Shown here in pieces: positions 7,785 to 17,077 of a DNA stretch of 45,204 nt. Position 1 is the stretch's first letter, and every line of letters begins with the position of its first letter. Made by a program: the position numbers and the translations under genes. Under the pieces are notes generated by a model, which saw nothing but the letters and a program-made list of their open reading frames with translations, was not told the DNA's origin and did no database searches. The stretch spans positions 1 to 45,204 of the forward strand of contig NZ_JBEXCV010000063.1 of the NCBI RefSeq assembly GCF_040605455.1. The letters are read 5' to 3'. This DNA comes from Embleya sp040605455 (GTDB taxonomy: Bacteria; Actinomycetota; Actinomycetes; Streptomycetales; Streptomycetaceae).

Positions 7785-8732
7785 ATGCCCGACGCCCGCA
7801 CCCCGATCTACGACGTGATCGACGAACGTTTCCGCACCGAGCGCTGCATTTTCGGTGACGACCGGCTGGAGGCCCTCTACACCGGCGGCCGCTGGTCGGA
7901 GGGGCCGCTCTACTTCCCGGCGGGACGCTTCCTCATCTGGAGCGACATCCCCAACGACCGCATGCTGCGCTGGGACGAGACCAACGGCGTCGTCAGCGTC
8001 TTCCGCTCGCCTGCCGGACACCCCAACGGCAACACCCTCGACGGACAGGGTCGCCTGGTCACCTGCGAACAGGGCAACCGGCGCGTCACCCGCACCGAAC
8101 ACGACGGCTCCGTCACCGTGTTGGCCGACCGATTCGGGGGCAAGCGGCTGAACAGTCCCAATGACGCCGTCGTGCACTCGGACGGCTCGATCTACTTTTC
8201 CGACCCGGACTTCGGCATCACCACCGACTACGAGGGACACCGAGCGCAGAGCGAGATCGGGGCGACCAACGTCTATCGCATCGACCCGGTCACTGCCGAA
8301 GTACGCCTGGTGGCCGACGGGTTCGCCGGACCGAACGGGTTGGTGCTGTCCGGGGACGAACAGCGGCTCTACGTCTCGGACACCCGGGCCAACCACGTCC
8401 GGGTGTTCGACGTTCGCCCGGACGGGACCCTCTCGGACGGCGCGGTCTTCGTCGAATGTCGCCCGGGCGAAGGCCGGTTCGACAACATCCGCTTCGACGA
8501 CCGGGGCCGCCTGTGGGTCGCCGCGATGGCCGATGGCGTGCACTGCTACGACCCCGACGGCACCCTCCTCGGCCGCATCCGCACTCCCGAACCCGTCGCC
8601 AACATCACTTTCGGCGGCCCCAAACTCAATCGCATGTTCCTCACCGCCAACAACGCGCTGTACTCGCTGATCATGGCCGTCACGGGCACTCCACGACTGC
8701 CCGGTCGCCGACCCGATCGGCGCGCGAGCTGA
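7785..8732 (+). CDS. SMP-30/gluconolactonase family hydrolase
   Basis: A 315-aa six-bladed beta-propeller lactonase of the SMP-30/LRE family. The start ATG at 7785 has GAGGAG ten bases upstream. Recognisable elements are WSEGPLYFPAGRFLIWSDI (the metal-site Glu near residue 40), PNGNTLDGQGRLVTCEQG, LNSPNDAVVHSDGSIYFSDP with the metal-binding Asn and Asp, and GPNGLVLSGDEQRLYVSDT. The family hydrolyses sugar lactones or other lactones with Ca2+ or Zn2+. It is divergent from an AsnC-type regulator. The last ~20 residues are Arg-rich and may be an extended tail. The true substrate cannot be read from sequence. Confidence 0.88.
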   Translation: MPDARTPIYDVIDERFRTERCIFGDDRLEALYTGGRWSEGPLYFPAGRFLIWSDIPNDRMLRWDETNGVVSVFRSPAGHPNGNTLDGQGRLVTCEQGNRRVTRTEHDGSVTVLADRFGGKRLNSPNDAVVHSDGSIYFSDPDFGITTDYEGHRAQSEIGATNVYRIDPVTAEVRLVADGFAGPNGLVLSGDEQRLYVSDTRANHVRVFDVRPDGTLSDGAVFVECRPGEGRFDNIRFDDRGRLWVAAMADGVHCYDPDGTLLGRIRTPEPVANITFGGPKLNRMFLTANNALYSLIMAVTGTPRLPGRRPDRRAS

Positions 8733-8760
8733 TCACCCGCGACCTCGCCGGGAGATCGTC

Positions 8761-8785
8761 CGGGCGCGGCGTCGGGCCGCGCCCG
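8761..8785. terminator. strong hairpin between convergent genes
   Basis: CGGGCGCGGC and GCCGCGCCCG form a perfect 10-base-pair stem around a 5-base loop. It lies between the convergent SMP-30 gene and the SDR remnant. There is no T-run, as is common for GC-rich actinomycete terminators, and it could work in both directions. Confidence 0.7.
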
Positions 8786-8826
8786 TGGCAAACGCTGCGG
8801 GCGCCGCCGACGCCTTCCGAGTCGGT

Positions 8827-9498
8827 CTACCAGGGAAGCGTGCCCTCGGCGTCGAAATAGCCCCCCGTGGGGCCGTCGGGACCCACCCGCGCCATGCGCA
8901 CGATGATCTCGGCGCCCTCCTCGACGGTCTGGATGCCGGTGTTGTCGTTCAAGTCGGTCCTGGTGAAGCCGGGTTCCACCGCGTTGATCCGCATGTCGGG
9001 GAACGCCTTGGCGAACTGCACGGTGATCATGTTGACTGCGGCCTTCGACGCCGGATAGGCCACGCTCGGGTAGTCGTACGCCGGTGTGCCCGAGGTGGCG
9101 ACCCGGGCCAACGAGGCCAGGCCGCTGCTGACGTTGACCACGACGGGGGAGGCCGAACGCCGCAGCAGCGGGAGGAACGCGTGGGTGACGCGCACCGTGC
9201 CGAAGACGTTCGTCTCGAAAGTGCGCCGCATCACGTCCGCGGTCACCTCCGCGGCGCCGACGACCCTGCCGTCGGTCATCTCCGCCTGCACGCCCGCATT
9301 GTTGACCAGTACGTCCAGCCCTCCCTCGGCCTCGACCACCCGCACCGCGGCGGCCACGGACGCGTCGTCGGTGATGTCCAGGCGTACCGCCCGCGCGCCC
9401 AGTCGCCCGGCGGCCAGGCGCCCGCGTTCGGCGTCCCGGCTGCCGATGTAGACGGTGTGGCCCGCGGCGACGAGGCGGCGGGCACACCCGATGCGCAC
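8827..9498 (-). pseudogene. N-terminally truncated short-chain dehydrogenase (SDR)
   Basis: A 223-codon frame that is clearly an SDR: VYIGSRDAERG, VLVNNAGVQ (the NAG motif), VVVNVSSGLASL (catalytic Ser), YPASKAAVNM (YxxxK) and the end GGYFDAEGTLPW. The first beta strand and the TGxxxGIG cofactor loop that open every classical SDR are missing. In their place the frame begins RIGCARRLVAAGH, running on from sequence next to the stop of the M55 peptidase gene. A GTG at 9498 could start it, without a good ribosome binding site. Loss of the NAD(P)-binding loop makes activity very unlikely. The two genes appear to have been joined by a deletion. Confidence 0.75.
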
Positions 9499-9543
9499 GA
9501 CCGGCTCGGAGCGCGCCGAGGATGCGTCCCGCGTCCCGCTTTG

Positions 9544-10389
9544 CTAGCGGACGGCCAGCATCGGGAGCCGTGAGCGGGCGGAGTGCCCGGCGATGGTGGC
9601 CCAGATGTTCACCAGGTCGATCACCCCGTTCGCGTCGGGCGCCTCGCAGCGTACGGTCAGTTGGTCCACGCGCTCCGCGCCCGGCGTCGACGCCGCGATC
9701 TCGGCGGCCAGCGGGATCTGGAACCCGACCTCGAAGACGAACTTCTCCGGCAGTTCCAACGGCTCCACGGTCGCGGCCTTCTCCACGGCCGCAGCCGCGC
9801 CGGCCCGGATCAGGTCCTGGGCCGTGGACGGGTGCACGCTGTTCGCCGCGTGCACGCCCTCGGCGGTCTTGACCGGGACGGTGATCACGCCCGGGAACGC
9901 CGCGGCCGTCGCCGCACAGACCTCGTTGTCGCCGGTCACCAGCCCGATCGGGACGCCGTGCTGGGCCGCGAGCAGTCCGTTGACCTCGGCCTCGGTCACG
10001 GGCCGGTTGTTCAGCCGCACCGCCCCGAAGTCGGACGAGAAGGTGTGCGCGAGCACGCCCGGTGCCCCGGCCGCCGCGTGGTAGCCGATGAACAGCGCCA
10101 CCCCGTGGTTCTCGCCCAGGCCACTCGCCATGCACTGGGCCTTGGGGCTGCCCTGGATCACCCGGGCCCGCCGGTCCAGGTCACGCGCGAGCAGGTTGTC
10201 CATCGTGCCGTGGCTGTCGTTGATCAGGACGTTGTCCGCGCCCGCCGCGAACGCGCCCTCGATGGCCGCGTTCGCCTCGCCGGTCATCATCTCCTGCGCA
10301 TTGCGATAGCCGCCGCCCCCGCGCACGATCTGGTCGATGGTGGCGATGCCCGCGATGCCTTCCATGTCGATCGAGATGTATACGTCCAT
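9544..10389 (-). CDS. M55 family D-aminopeptidase (DppA-like)
   Basis: A 281-aa zinc peptidase of family M55, whose best-known member is Bacillus DppA, a D-Ala-specific aminopeptidase. The N-terminus MDVYISIDMEGIAGI carries the family's Asp-x-Glu metal ligands. LINDSHGTMDN and LFIGYHAAAG supply the His ligands, and GLVTGDNEVC lies further on. The start at 10389 has GGGAG upstream. It lies divergently from a serine beta-lactamase-like hydrolase. Family M55 acts on D-amino-acid peptides, so the pair may recycle or process D-Ala-containing cell-wall peptides; that pairing is an inference. The stop at 9544 lies at the edge of a probable deletion that beheaded the next gene, but the peptidase itself appears complete. 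Confidence 0.88.
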   Translation of the reverse strand: MDVYISIDMEGIAGIATIDQIVRGGGGYRNAQEMMTGEANAAIEGAFAAGADNVLINDSHGTMDNLLARDLDRRARVIQGSPKAQCMASGLGENHGVALFIGYHAAAGAPGVLAHTFSSDFGAVRLNNRPVTEAEVNGLLAAQHGVPIGLVTGDNEVCAATAAAFPGVITVPVKTAEGVHAANSVHPSTAQDLIRAGAAAAVEKAATVEPLELPEKFVFEVGFQIPLAAEIAASTPGAERVDQLTVRCEAPDANGVIDLVNIWATIAGHSARSRLPMLAVR

Positions 10390-10605
10390 CGGGTTCTCCC
10401 GTTCGTTGCGCCCTGCTTCGGCCGGCCCGCGGGGGTGTGCGACGCCCCGCCGAGCATCACGCACATCACCCCGTGCGGGCGTTGGCGATTCGTACAGGTT
10501 CGCTGTCGGTTCTTCGTCGCGGGCGACGAGCCGAGGTTCTCGGGTGCTGCCTACCGTGAGCGCTCACCGCGGCGCTCCCGCCGCCGACCCAGGAGGTGCT
10601 CGTCC

Positions 10606-12063
10606 ATGGCACGATCCGCCCAGCCCCCGGCCGCCACGCCGTCGTCCGGCCGCCCGGATCTGTCGAGTTCGACCGCGTCCCTGCCGACGCCCGAATACCT
10701 CGAGGCCAGGCTCGCCGAACTGGCCGAGAAGGCGGGCATACCCGGCGCGAGCATCGCGGTCCGCCTGGGCGATCGCACCGTGGCCGCGGCGGTCGGCGTG
10801 CTCGACGTCGAGACCGGCTATCCCGCGACGACCGACTCGCTGTTCCAGATCGGCTCGATCACCAAGGTGTGGACCACCACCCTGGTGATGCAACTCGTCG
10901 ACGAGGGTCTGCTCGACCTGGACGTCCCCGTCCGCACCTACCTCCCCGACTTCCGACTGGTCGACGAGGACGCGGCCGCACGGGTGACGATCCGTCATCT
11001 GCTGTGCCACACCGGCGGCTTCGAGGGCGAGCTGTACGACGACCACGGCCCCGGACACGATGCCCTGGAGCGCCTGGAAGCGAGCCTGGCGACCGCCGGC
11101 AAGCCACTGTTCCCGCCGGGCGAGACGTTCTCGTACAGCAACAGCGGATTCGACCTGCTCGGCCGCGTCGTCGAGGTGCTGACCGGACGTACCTGGGAAG
11201 TGGCCCTGCGCGAACGCGTGTTCACGCCGCTGGGACTCACCGAGGTGGCCAACGACGCGGGCGAGTCGATCCTGCACCGCACGGCGATCGGCCACCTGGG
11301 CGGACCCGACGGGCCGGTCAAGGCGCCCATCCACCACATGTCCCGCGCCGGCGGCCCTTCCGGGGGCATGCTCGCCGCGAGCGCGCGGGACCTGCTGGAG
11401 TTCGCCGCCGCGCACATCCGCCGCGGGCTGCTCCCGGACGGCACGCGCCTGCTGTCGGAGGAGTCCGCGCGAGCGATGTGCGAACCGCAGGTCGAGGTCG
11501 TCGGGGACGGCCGACTCGGCGGGTCGTGGGGTCTGGGCTGGAACCTGTACGACTGGCCCGGCGAGCCCGTCATCGGCCACGACGGCGGCACGATCGGCCA
11601 CGGTGCGATGCTGCGCGTGGTGCCCTCCCGCGAGTTCTCGGTCGCGCTGTTGACCAACGGCGGCGGGCTGTACGTCGCCTTCGACCTGGTCCGCGAACTG
11701 CTCGCCACCGTCGGCGGCGTCGAGGTCCCCGACCTGCCCGCGCCGCCCGCCGAACCGGTGTCGATCGACGTGGGCTACGTGGTCGGCTGCTACGCGTCGC
11801 CGGCCATGCGGATCGACATCGCCGAGACCGAGGACGGCCTGACCTTCACCGCGCGCCCCACCGGGGCCATCGCCGAACTGGTCGGTGACGAGGCCGCCAC
11901 CAGCCGGGTCGTGCCGTTGGACGAGCGCACCCTCATCACCGCCGAACCCGAGGGCGGGCGACACCCCTCGTACGTGTTCCTCGGTGACGGCGAGCAGGCC
12001 GAATTCCTGCACATGGGGCGGGCGTTGCGCCGGGTCAGGGAAGCCGCGACCCCCGCCGCATGA
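10606..12063 (+). CDS. serine hydrolase, class C beta-lactamase/DD-peptidase-like
   Basis: A 485-aa beta-lactamase-related serine hydrolase. The start at 10606 follows AGGAGG by nine bases. Catalytic motifs are S-I-T-K at residues 84-87 (FQIGSITKVWTT), Y-S-N in FSYSNSGFDLLG, and HDGGT in place of KTG. A C-terminal domain of about 110 residues (from VSIDVGYVVGCYASP) resembles the beta-barrel extension of D-aminopeptidase and EstB-type members. There is no signal peptide; the start is Ala/Pro/Ser-rich, so it is probably cytoplasmic. Substrates in this family range from D-amino-acid peptides to esters. The divergent M55 D-aminopeptidase points to D-peptide turnover. Confidence 0.85.
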   Translation: MARSAQPPAATPSSGRPDLSSSTASLPTPEYLEARLAELAEKAGIPGASIAVRLGDRTVAAAVGVLDVETGYPATTDSLFQIGSITKVWTTTLVMQLVDEGLLDLDVPVRTYLPDFRLVDEDAAARVTIRHLLCHTGGFEGELYDDHGPGHDALERLEASLATAGKPLFPPGETFSYSNSGFDLLGRVVEVLTGRTWEVALRERVFTPLGLTEVANDAGESILHRTAIGHLGGPDGPVKAPIHHMSRAGGPSGGMLAASARDLLEFAAAHIRRGLLPDGTRLLSEESARAMCEPQVEVVGDGRLGGSWGLGWNLYDWPGEPVIGHDGGTIGHGAMLRVVPSREFSVALLTNGGGLYVAFDLVRELLATVGGVEVPDLPAPPAEPVSIDVGYVVGCYASPAMRIDIAETEDGLTFTARPTGAIAELVGDEAATSRVVPLDERTLITAEPEGGRHPSYVFLGDGEQAEFLHMGRALRRVREAATPAA

Positions 12064-12114
12064 GGGGGCGCCGGCGCGGCGCAGCCCATGCGCCCGTCGG
12101 CGTCTCGGACCGCT

Positions 12115-13135
12115 ACGTCCATCCAACGGGCCGGGTTCTTGCGGGAGTCCAGGGGCCTGCGGCAGTTGGCGAGGAATTGCCCGACGGGATAATTGTTGAC
12201 GGCGGCGGTCTTGGGCGCCGCGAGGTGGCCGTGGACGGCGAAGTACGCCCGGCACATCGCGAGTCCGTCCTCGAACGCGGTGTCGTCGGTGTTCCAGACC
12301 ATGCCCAGCGCCTCTAGCAGCTCGATCCGGCGCAGCGTGATCGCGCCCGCGGCCCAGGCCCGACGCTGTTCGCTTGATCCACTGTCCGATCGGGAAACCG
12401 GTGCCGGTCTCGGGGTCGTAGTCGATGGCCTCCAGCGGGACGCGCAGATCTCCGTGGACGGCGTGCCGGCGGCGGGCCGCCAGGTAGCCGCGGCGCCAGT
12501 CGCGGCGCTCGGGGTCGATCACCCGCAGGTTGACGAAGTCGGCGAAGAGGGCGGGATCGCGCTCGGTCATGAACCGCACGAGGAAGCGTTCCTCGGCGTC
12601 CCGGTCGGCCGCGCGCTCGTCCCCGTCCGGGTACTCCCGGTCGTCTCGGTCCTCGGTGTCCACGCGCGCCTCGTGACTCATTGCCGGCTCGGGTCCGGAG
12701 TTTCCGGTGTCCTCGCCCGGGGTGTCGTCGTCGCGGGCCGGGCCGGCGTCGGGGGACAGGAGCCGAACGCCGCTGCCGCTGGGCGCGGGCGTGGCGAGCA
12801 TGTCCAGGACGTGGCTGTCGTGCGCGGCCAACGCGTGCAGGACGCGCACCAGGAAGTGGTACGAGTCGGACACGAGCATGTCGTCCGGCTGCTCGCCGGC
12901 GGCCAGGAAGACCGGCACGATGATGGTCGCCAGGCGGCCCTCGTGCGGCTCCTGGCGCAGGACCCGGCCGATCGCCTGGACGATTTCGATCACGCTGAGC
13001 TTGGGGTCCATGAACGCGACCGCGTCGGCGCGCAGGTCGACGCCCTCGGCGAGCACACGCACGTTGGAGAGCACCGCCCGCCGGGTCGTCGTCTCCCGGT
13101 CGGCATCCATCGCGTAGTCGGCCGACGGCGCTCCG
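12115..13135 (-). pseudogene. C-terminal remnant of a superfamily 2 helicase with helicase-associated domain
   Basis: The minus strand encodes only the tail of a large helicase. It begins mid-domain with AVLSNVRVLAEGVDLRADAV and VIEIVQAIGRVLRQ, which are helicase motifs V and VI. A linker and part of a helicase-associated repeat follow. Near 12366-12380 the frame breaks: QWIKR is followed by the matching AWAAGAITLRRIELLEALG and MVWNTDDTAFEDGLAM in another frame. Homology fades after NNYPVGQFLANCRRP near 12115. The N-terminal ATPase half and the end of the protein are both missing. The upstream break falls right at the stop of the MFS gene, the last gene of the biosynthetic operon. Confidence 0.8.
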
Positions 13136-13138
13136 GGA

Positions 13139-14413
13139 TTACCGGCTCGGCTTCGGTGCCGGTCGATCCCGTACGGAGAGCAGCACCAGCACGATGGACA
13201 GCACCGATCCGGCCGTGAGTACCGGCCACACCTGATGGCCGAGGCGGATGAACAGCCACCCGCCCACGACCGGGCCGACCGCCGCGCCCAGGCTCCAGGC
13301 GAAGTGGAAGCCGCCGATGTAGTGGCCCTTGAGGTGCGCGGGCCCGGCGACCACCGGATAGGCCGTGGTCGCCGGGCCGCCGAGGATCTCGCCGACGGAC
13401 CAGATCAGTGTGCCGAGCAGGATGACCGCCGGGCCGAGCGGCAGCCCGTACACGCCGACGCCGATGCCGACCAGGACGAGCGCCCACGCGATCGTCAACC
13501 GTTGTGACCACGCCTGCGCGTACTTGGTGACCAGCAATTCGAACGAGATGACGATGAAGCCGTTCAGCGATACCGCGAGTGTGTACCAGAAGATCGCCAC
13601 GCCGCTGTCCCGCACGTCCAGCGGCAGCGTGGAGAGGTACTGCACGTAGACGACGCCGAAGAAGAAGATCGCCACCAGGTAGAGCATGTAGCGCCGATCG
13701 CGCAGCATCGCCCGGTAGCCGGCCCGCCCGGTCTTGGCCTTCCCGTCCGCGTCCTCCTCCGCCACCGGTTCGGCCCCCGCAGCCGCGCCGTCGGCGGCCC
13801 GTGCCGGCAGGGTCAGCCACGCGAGGGTCGCGTAGAAGAGCGAGATCAGCGCCTCGACCCAGAACACCAGGGCGTAGCTCTTGGCGGCCAGGTTGTAGAG
13901 CGCGAAGCCGAACAGCGGCGCGACGGTGGTGCCCAGGTTCAGGCCGAAGCGGTACATCGCGAAGATCATCACCTGGCGATTCGCCGGGGTGAGATCGGAC
14001 AGCAGCGTCGCCGACGCCGGGCGATACAGCTGCCCGGCCAGGCTCACCAGGGCCACGGCGACCAGGATCAGGCCGAACGAGGGCAGATAGAGGATGGCGG
14101 CCAACGGCACGCTCGCCCCCACCATGCTCAGCACGCTCGCGTTGCGCGCGCCGAGCCGGATCGACAGCGCCCCGCCCAGCAGCACCCCGACGATGGCGCC
14201 GCCGCCGTACACGCCCAGCGCGAACGCCGCCTGTCCGGCGGAGTAGCCCCGGGAGGTCAGGAAGAGCACCAGGAAGATATTCAGGAACGCGCCGAGGCGG
14301 TTCACGAACGCACCCGCGAGAAGCGTCTTCGCCGGGAGCGGAGCATGTCGGAACGTGGCCAGCACGGCGGCCCGTTCGCTCGGGTGGGTCTCTCCTTGGA
14401 CGACGTCGGTCAT
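13139..14413 (-). CDS. MFS transporter, probable product exporter
   Basis: A 424-aa major facilitator protein with about 12 hydrophobic segments. It starts MTDVVQGETHPSERAAV and has the N-half sequence FVNRLGAFLNIFLVLFLTS. A charged, Ala/Glu-rich central loop (about residues 205-235) separates the halves. It starts four bases after the stop of the ATP-grasp gene, so it is the last gene of the minus-strand operon. Its place suggests export of, or self-resistance to, the cluster's product. An uptake role is possible. Its stop lies next to a truncated helicase. Confidence 0.88.
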   Translation of the reverse strand: MTDVVQGETHPSERAAVLATFRHAPLPAKTLLAGAFVNRLGAFLNIFLVLFLTSRGYSAGQAAFALGVYGGGAIVGVLLGGALSIRLGARNASVLSMVGASVPLAAILYLPSFGLILVAVALVSLAGQLYRPASATLLSDLTPANRQVMIFAMYRFGLNLGTTVAPLFGFALYNLAAKSYALVFWVEALISLFYATLAWLTLPARAADGAAAGAEPVAEEDADGKAKTGRAGYRAMLRDRRYMLYLVAIFFFGVVYVQYLSTLPLDVRDSGVAIFWYTLAVSLNGFIVISFELLVTKYAQAWSQRLTIAWALVLVGIGVGVYGLPLGPAVILLGTLIWSVGEILGGPATTAYPVVAGPAHLKGHYIGGFHFAWSLGAAVGPVVGGWLFIRLGHQVWPVLTAGSVLSIVLVLLSVRDRPAPKPSR

Positions 14414-14417
14414 GGTG

Positions 14418-15752
14418 TCAGCCGGTGACGACGCGGATGGCGCCGCGGACCCGCTGCTCCAGGGCGTCGAGTCCGTCGGGCGTGGGCGCGTCGATGAAGA
14501 AGGTGACCGAGCGATCGTCGGAACTGGAGAGCGGCACCAGCGAGCTGCCGCGCGCCTGGAGGACGAGCACCGCGCGCAACGTCGGTTCGTCGCCCGGTCC
14601 GCCGGGCTTGATGTCCGGCCAGACACCACTGTCGCCGATCCACTCCGGCCGTACGCCCGGCCAGTCCAGGAGGACGTCCTCCAGGATCCCGGGCGCGTGT
14701 TCGAGGTAGACCTGCCGGGTGTACCGGCGCGCCGGTGGGTAGTCGGCCGGTTCGCCGAGCGCGATGCGCAGGATCTCCGGTTCCAGCGGGCGTCCGGTGG
14801 CCAGTTGATAGAGCGTCAGCAACCCGTCGCCGGGGGTGCGCGCGGCCACCTCCATCAGGCGAGGGCGACCGTCCGCGCCGACCCGCCACTCCGAGTGAGT
14901 GATCCCGTTCTCGAACGCGAGGGCGTCGAGCAGTCGACGGTTGGCCGCCAGCAGCCCCTCCCGCAGGTCCTCTCGGACACCGGGCACGCTGTGTGCCATC
15001 TCCACGAAGGTATGCGCGTGGCTGTCGGTGGTGACCTTGTCGGTGACCGACGCGAAGATCACCCGGCCCTGCTGAACCAGGCTCTCCACGGAGAATTCGG
15101 GGCCGATCACCTTCTCCTCGACCAGGACGACCTCGTGGTCGGGATACGCCGACAGCCTGCGGCGCAGCGCGGCCACGTCCTCGACCGTCTCGACGCCGGA
15201 ACTGGAGGCGCGCGAGGCGGGCTTGACCACGACGGGGAAACGCATCGCGGCCAGGTCGACGCTCTCGCGCTCACCCGCCGGGACGGTCAGCGAGGCCGGG
15301 CTCAGGTCGGGGGCGTACCAGCGCTGGAGGTACTTGCTGCGGCAGGCCCGGCTGGCCCGTAAACCGGGGGAGCGCACGCCGAGTCCGTCGGCGAGCAGGC
15401 CGGTCGGCTCGGCGAGATAGTCCCCCACGGCATAGGCGCCGGCGATGGCGTACCGCTCGCGCCAGACCGCGGTGCGGGCCACCGCGCCCGCGACGAAGGC
15501 ACCCTGGACGGTGAAGTCGCCGGTGACGTAGGCGATTTCGGTGATCTGCGACGCCGGGTTCGAGGTGTCGGCCATCGCCGCGGTCGCCTGCTCCCGGTAG
15601 GACTCCGCAGTGATCACCAGGATCTTCAACCCGCGCCCGGAGAGTTCGGTCAGGTACAGCGGATTGCGGCGGATCACCGGGAAGGAGCCGGTCAGGATGA
15701 ATGCCTCGGGCCGGCCGTCGGGAATCCGCGCATCGAGTCGGGCGTCGGTCAT
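14418..15752 (-). CDS. ATP-grasp carboxylate-amine ligase
   Basis: A 444-aa ATP-grasp enzyme. Start ATG at 15752 overlaps the stop of the preceding gene (ATGA) and has GGAGG upstream. Visible parts are FPVVVKPASRASSSGVETVE (the ATP-binding beta strand and Gly-rich loop), HEVVLVEEKVIGPEFSVESL, and RPRLMEVAARTPGDGLL, where Glu helps bind Mg2+. A C-terminal lid-like domain follows. It resembles the stand-alone amino-acid ligases that join a carboxylate (via acyl phosphate) to an amine. In this cluster it most likely forms an amide or hydrazide bond between a hydrazino acid or amino acid and another building block. The substrates are not deducible from sequence. Confidence 0.85.
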   Translation of the reverse strand: MTDARLDARIPDGRPEAFILTGSFPVIRRNPLYLTELSGRGLKILVITAESYREQATAAMADTSNPASQITEIAYVTGDFTVQGAFVAGAVARTAVWRERYAIAGAYAVGDYLAEPTGLLADGLGVRSPGLRASRACRSKYLQRWYAPDLSPASLTVPAGERESVDLAAMRFPVVVKPASRASSSGVETVEDVAALRRRLSAYPDHEVVLVEEKVIGPEFSVESLVQQGRVIFASVTDKVTTDSHAHTFVEMAHSVPGVREDLREGLLAANRRLLDALAFENGITHSEWRVGADGRPRLMEVAARTPGDGLLTLYQLATGRPLEPEILRIALGEPADYPPARRYTRQVYLEHAPGILEDVLLDWPGVRPEWIGDSGVWPDIKPGGPGDEPTLRAVLVLQARGSSLVPLSSSDDRSVTFFIDAPTPDGLDALEQRVRGAIRVVTG

Positions 15753-17077
15753 GCTTGGGTGTCCTCCTGCGTCGGCACCTGATCGGGGTGCGTTGCCGTG
15801 TGCTTTCGCGTTGTGCCGGCTCGCGACGCTCCGGCGTCTGTCGGCTCGGCGTGCGTCGGCTCGTCCCGTGTCGCCTCGGCAGGCGTCGCCCGGTCCTGCG
15901 TCGCCTGGTCCCGGTTCGGCGCGGAGCGCGTCGTCTCGGCGAAGCGGTAGTCGACGCCGTTCGCGCTCAGGAACGCCAGCCACCGGCGGGCGTCCTCGGC
16001 GTCCTCGGCGGCCTGGCGCAGCCCGGCGGGCGCCCGCCCGTCGAGAATCTCGGAGACTCCGTACGCCAGGGGCAGCGACACACAGCGCGCCATCGCGCTC
16101 TCGGTTGCCTCGCCGATCGCGTCGAGGACGTATTCCCCGCGCCAGGAGCGGCCGTTCGCGCCTCGGACGTCGAGCGCCACGGCGAGGATCACCCGGTCGC
16201 GGTCGGCGTCCGTGGTCGGGTGGCGGGCGGCGAGTTCGTCGGCGAGCGCGGTGATATGGGCGCCATCGCCGGTGCGCAGCGTGCCGAAGACGTCCTCCCA
16301 CGCCCGCAGCCAGCCGTCCAAGCGCAGGGTGCCCCGGACGAACACACGCGCTTGCCACGCGTCGGGCAGGGCGTACTGGGTGAGGTAGGGGACGCTGTCG
16401 CGGTTCGGGTAGACCTCGAACGTCTCGCCGTTCAGCACGTGCGGGCGGGTGGCCGTCCACGGCAGCGCGACGGTGCGCTCCGCTCCCTCGTCGATGTATC
16501 GGGCCGGGGCGAGCAGCGCGCCCAGCACCCCGCGCGGCGCCCAGCTGAACCGGTAGCGGAACTCGTTGGGCACGGCGGGGACTCCACCGCAGTACGAGGT
16601 GAACTCCACCATGGCCGGTCCGTCGCCGACCACTTCGCGGCCCCTGGCCACCAGCAGGTCGGCGAACAGGTGGTCGATGCCCGGGTCGAGGCCGGCCTCG
16701 GTCAGCACCACCAGGCCGGCCGCGGCCGCGGCCGGCACCTCGGCCAGGATCGCCTCGGAGACGTAACTGCTGCACGCGAAGTGCGCGTTGCGCTCGATGC
16801 ACAACCGCAAGAGCGCCACGTGCTCGGTCGCGGGCAGCATCGACACGACGATGTCGCCGGTGTGCAGTTCCTCGGCCAGTCGTGCCCGATCGTACGTGCG
16901 TGCGCCGGCCCGATCGCACAGGCCCAAACGAGCCAGGCATTGTTCGGCCTTGGCCTCGGTGCGGCCCCACACCAGCACGCGTGGTGCCCGTTCGGCCAGC
17001 ACGCGCAGTCCGCTGCCGGAGGACAGGCCGGTGCCGATCCAGTGCACGGTCTTGCCGGCGGGTATCGCGTCAGACAT
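15749..17077 (-). CDS. saccharopine dehydrogenase, glutamate-forming type (saccharopine reductase)
   Basis: A 442-aa NAD(P)-dependent enzyme of the saccharopine reductase (LYS9-like) branch. Known members join L-2-aminoadipate 6-semialdehyde and L-glutamate reductively to give saccharopine, or run the reverse. The Rossmann motif GTGLSSGSGLRVL lies near residues 11-23. DIVVSMLPATEHVALLRLCI and HFACSSYVSEAI match the family, as does VVLTEAGLDPGIDHLFADLL. The last ~65 residues are a low-complexity Ala/Thr/Glu/Pro tail, unusual for the family. The start at 17077 overlaps the upstream gene by 8 bases. With the LYS1-like partner it could convert the aminoadipate semialdehyde left by the hydrazine-releasing oxidase back to lysine (inference). 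Confidence 0.85.
   Translation of the reverse strand: MSDAIPAGKTVHWIGTGLSSGSGLRVLAERAPRVLVWGRTEAKAEQCLARLGLCDRAGARTYDRARLAEELHTGDIVVSMLPATEHVALLRLCIERNAHFACSSYVSEAILAEVPAAAAAGLVVLTEAGLDPGIDHLFADLLVARGREVVGDGPAMVEFTSYCGGVPAVPNEFRYRFSWAPRGVLGALLAPARYIDEGAERTVALPWTATRPHVLNGETFEVYPNRDSVPYLTQYALPDAWQARVFVRGTLRLDGWLRAWEDVFGTLRTGDGAHITALADELAARHPTTDADRDRVILAVALDVRGANGRSWRGEYVLDAIGEATESAMARCVSLPLAYGVSEILDGRAPAGLRQAAEDAEDARRWLAFLSANGVDYRFAETTRSAPNRDQATQDRATPAEATRDEPTHAEPTDAGASRAGTTRKHTATHPDQVPTQEDTQA

Noticed and set aside
9583..10605. Plus-strand extension of the serine hydrolase frame by about 340 codons
   Set aside because: The extension is antisense to the M55 gene and low-complexity; AGGAGG sits right before the ATG at 10606.
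14418..15752. ATP-grasp ligase as the missing partner of the RiPP-like peptide at 36118
   Set aside because: It lies 20 kb away on the other strand, locked into the hydrazine operon by overlaps, and resembles stand-alone amino-acid ligases.
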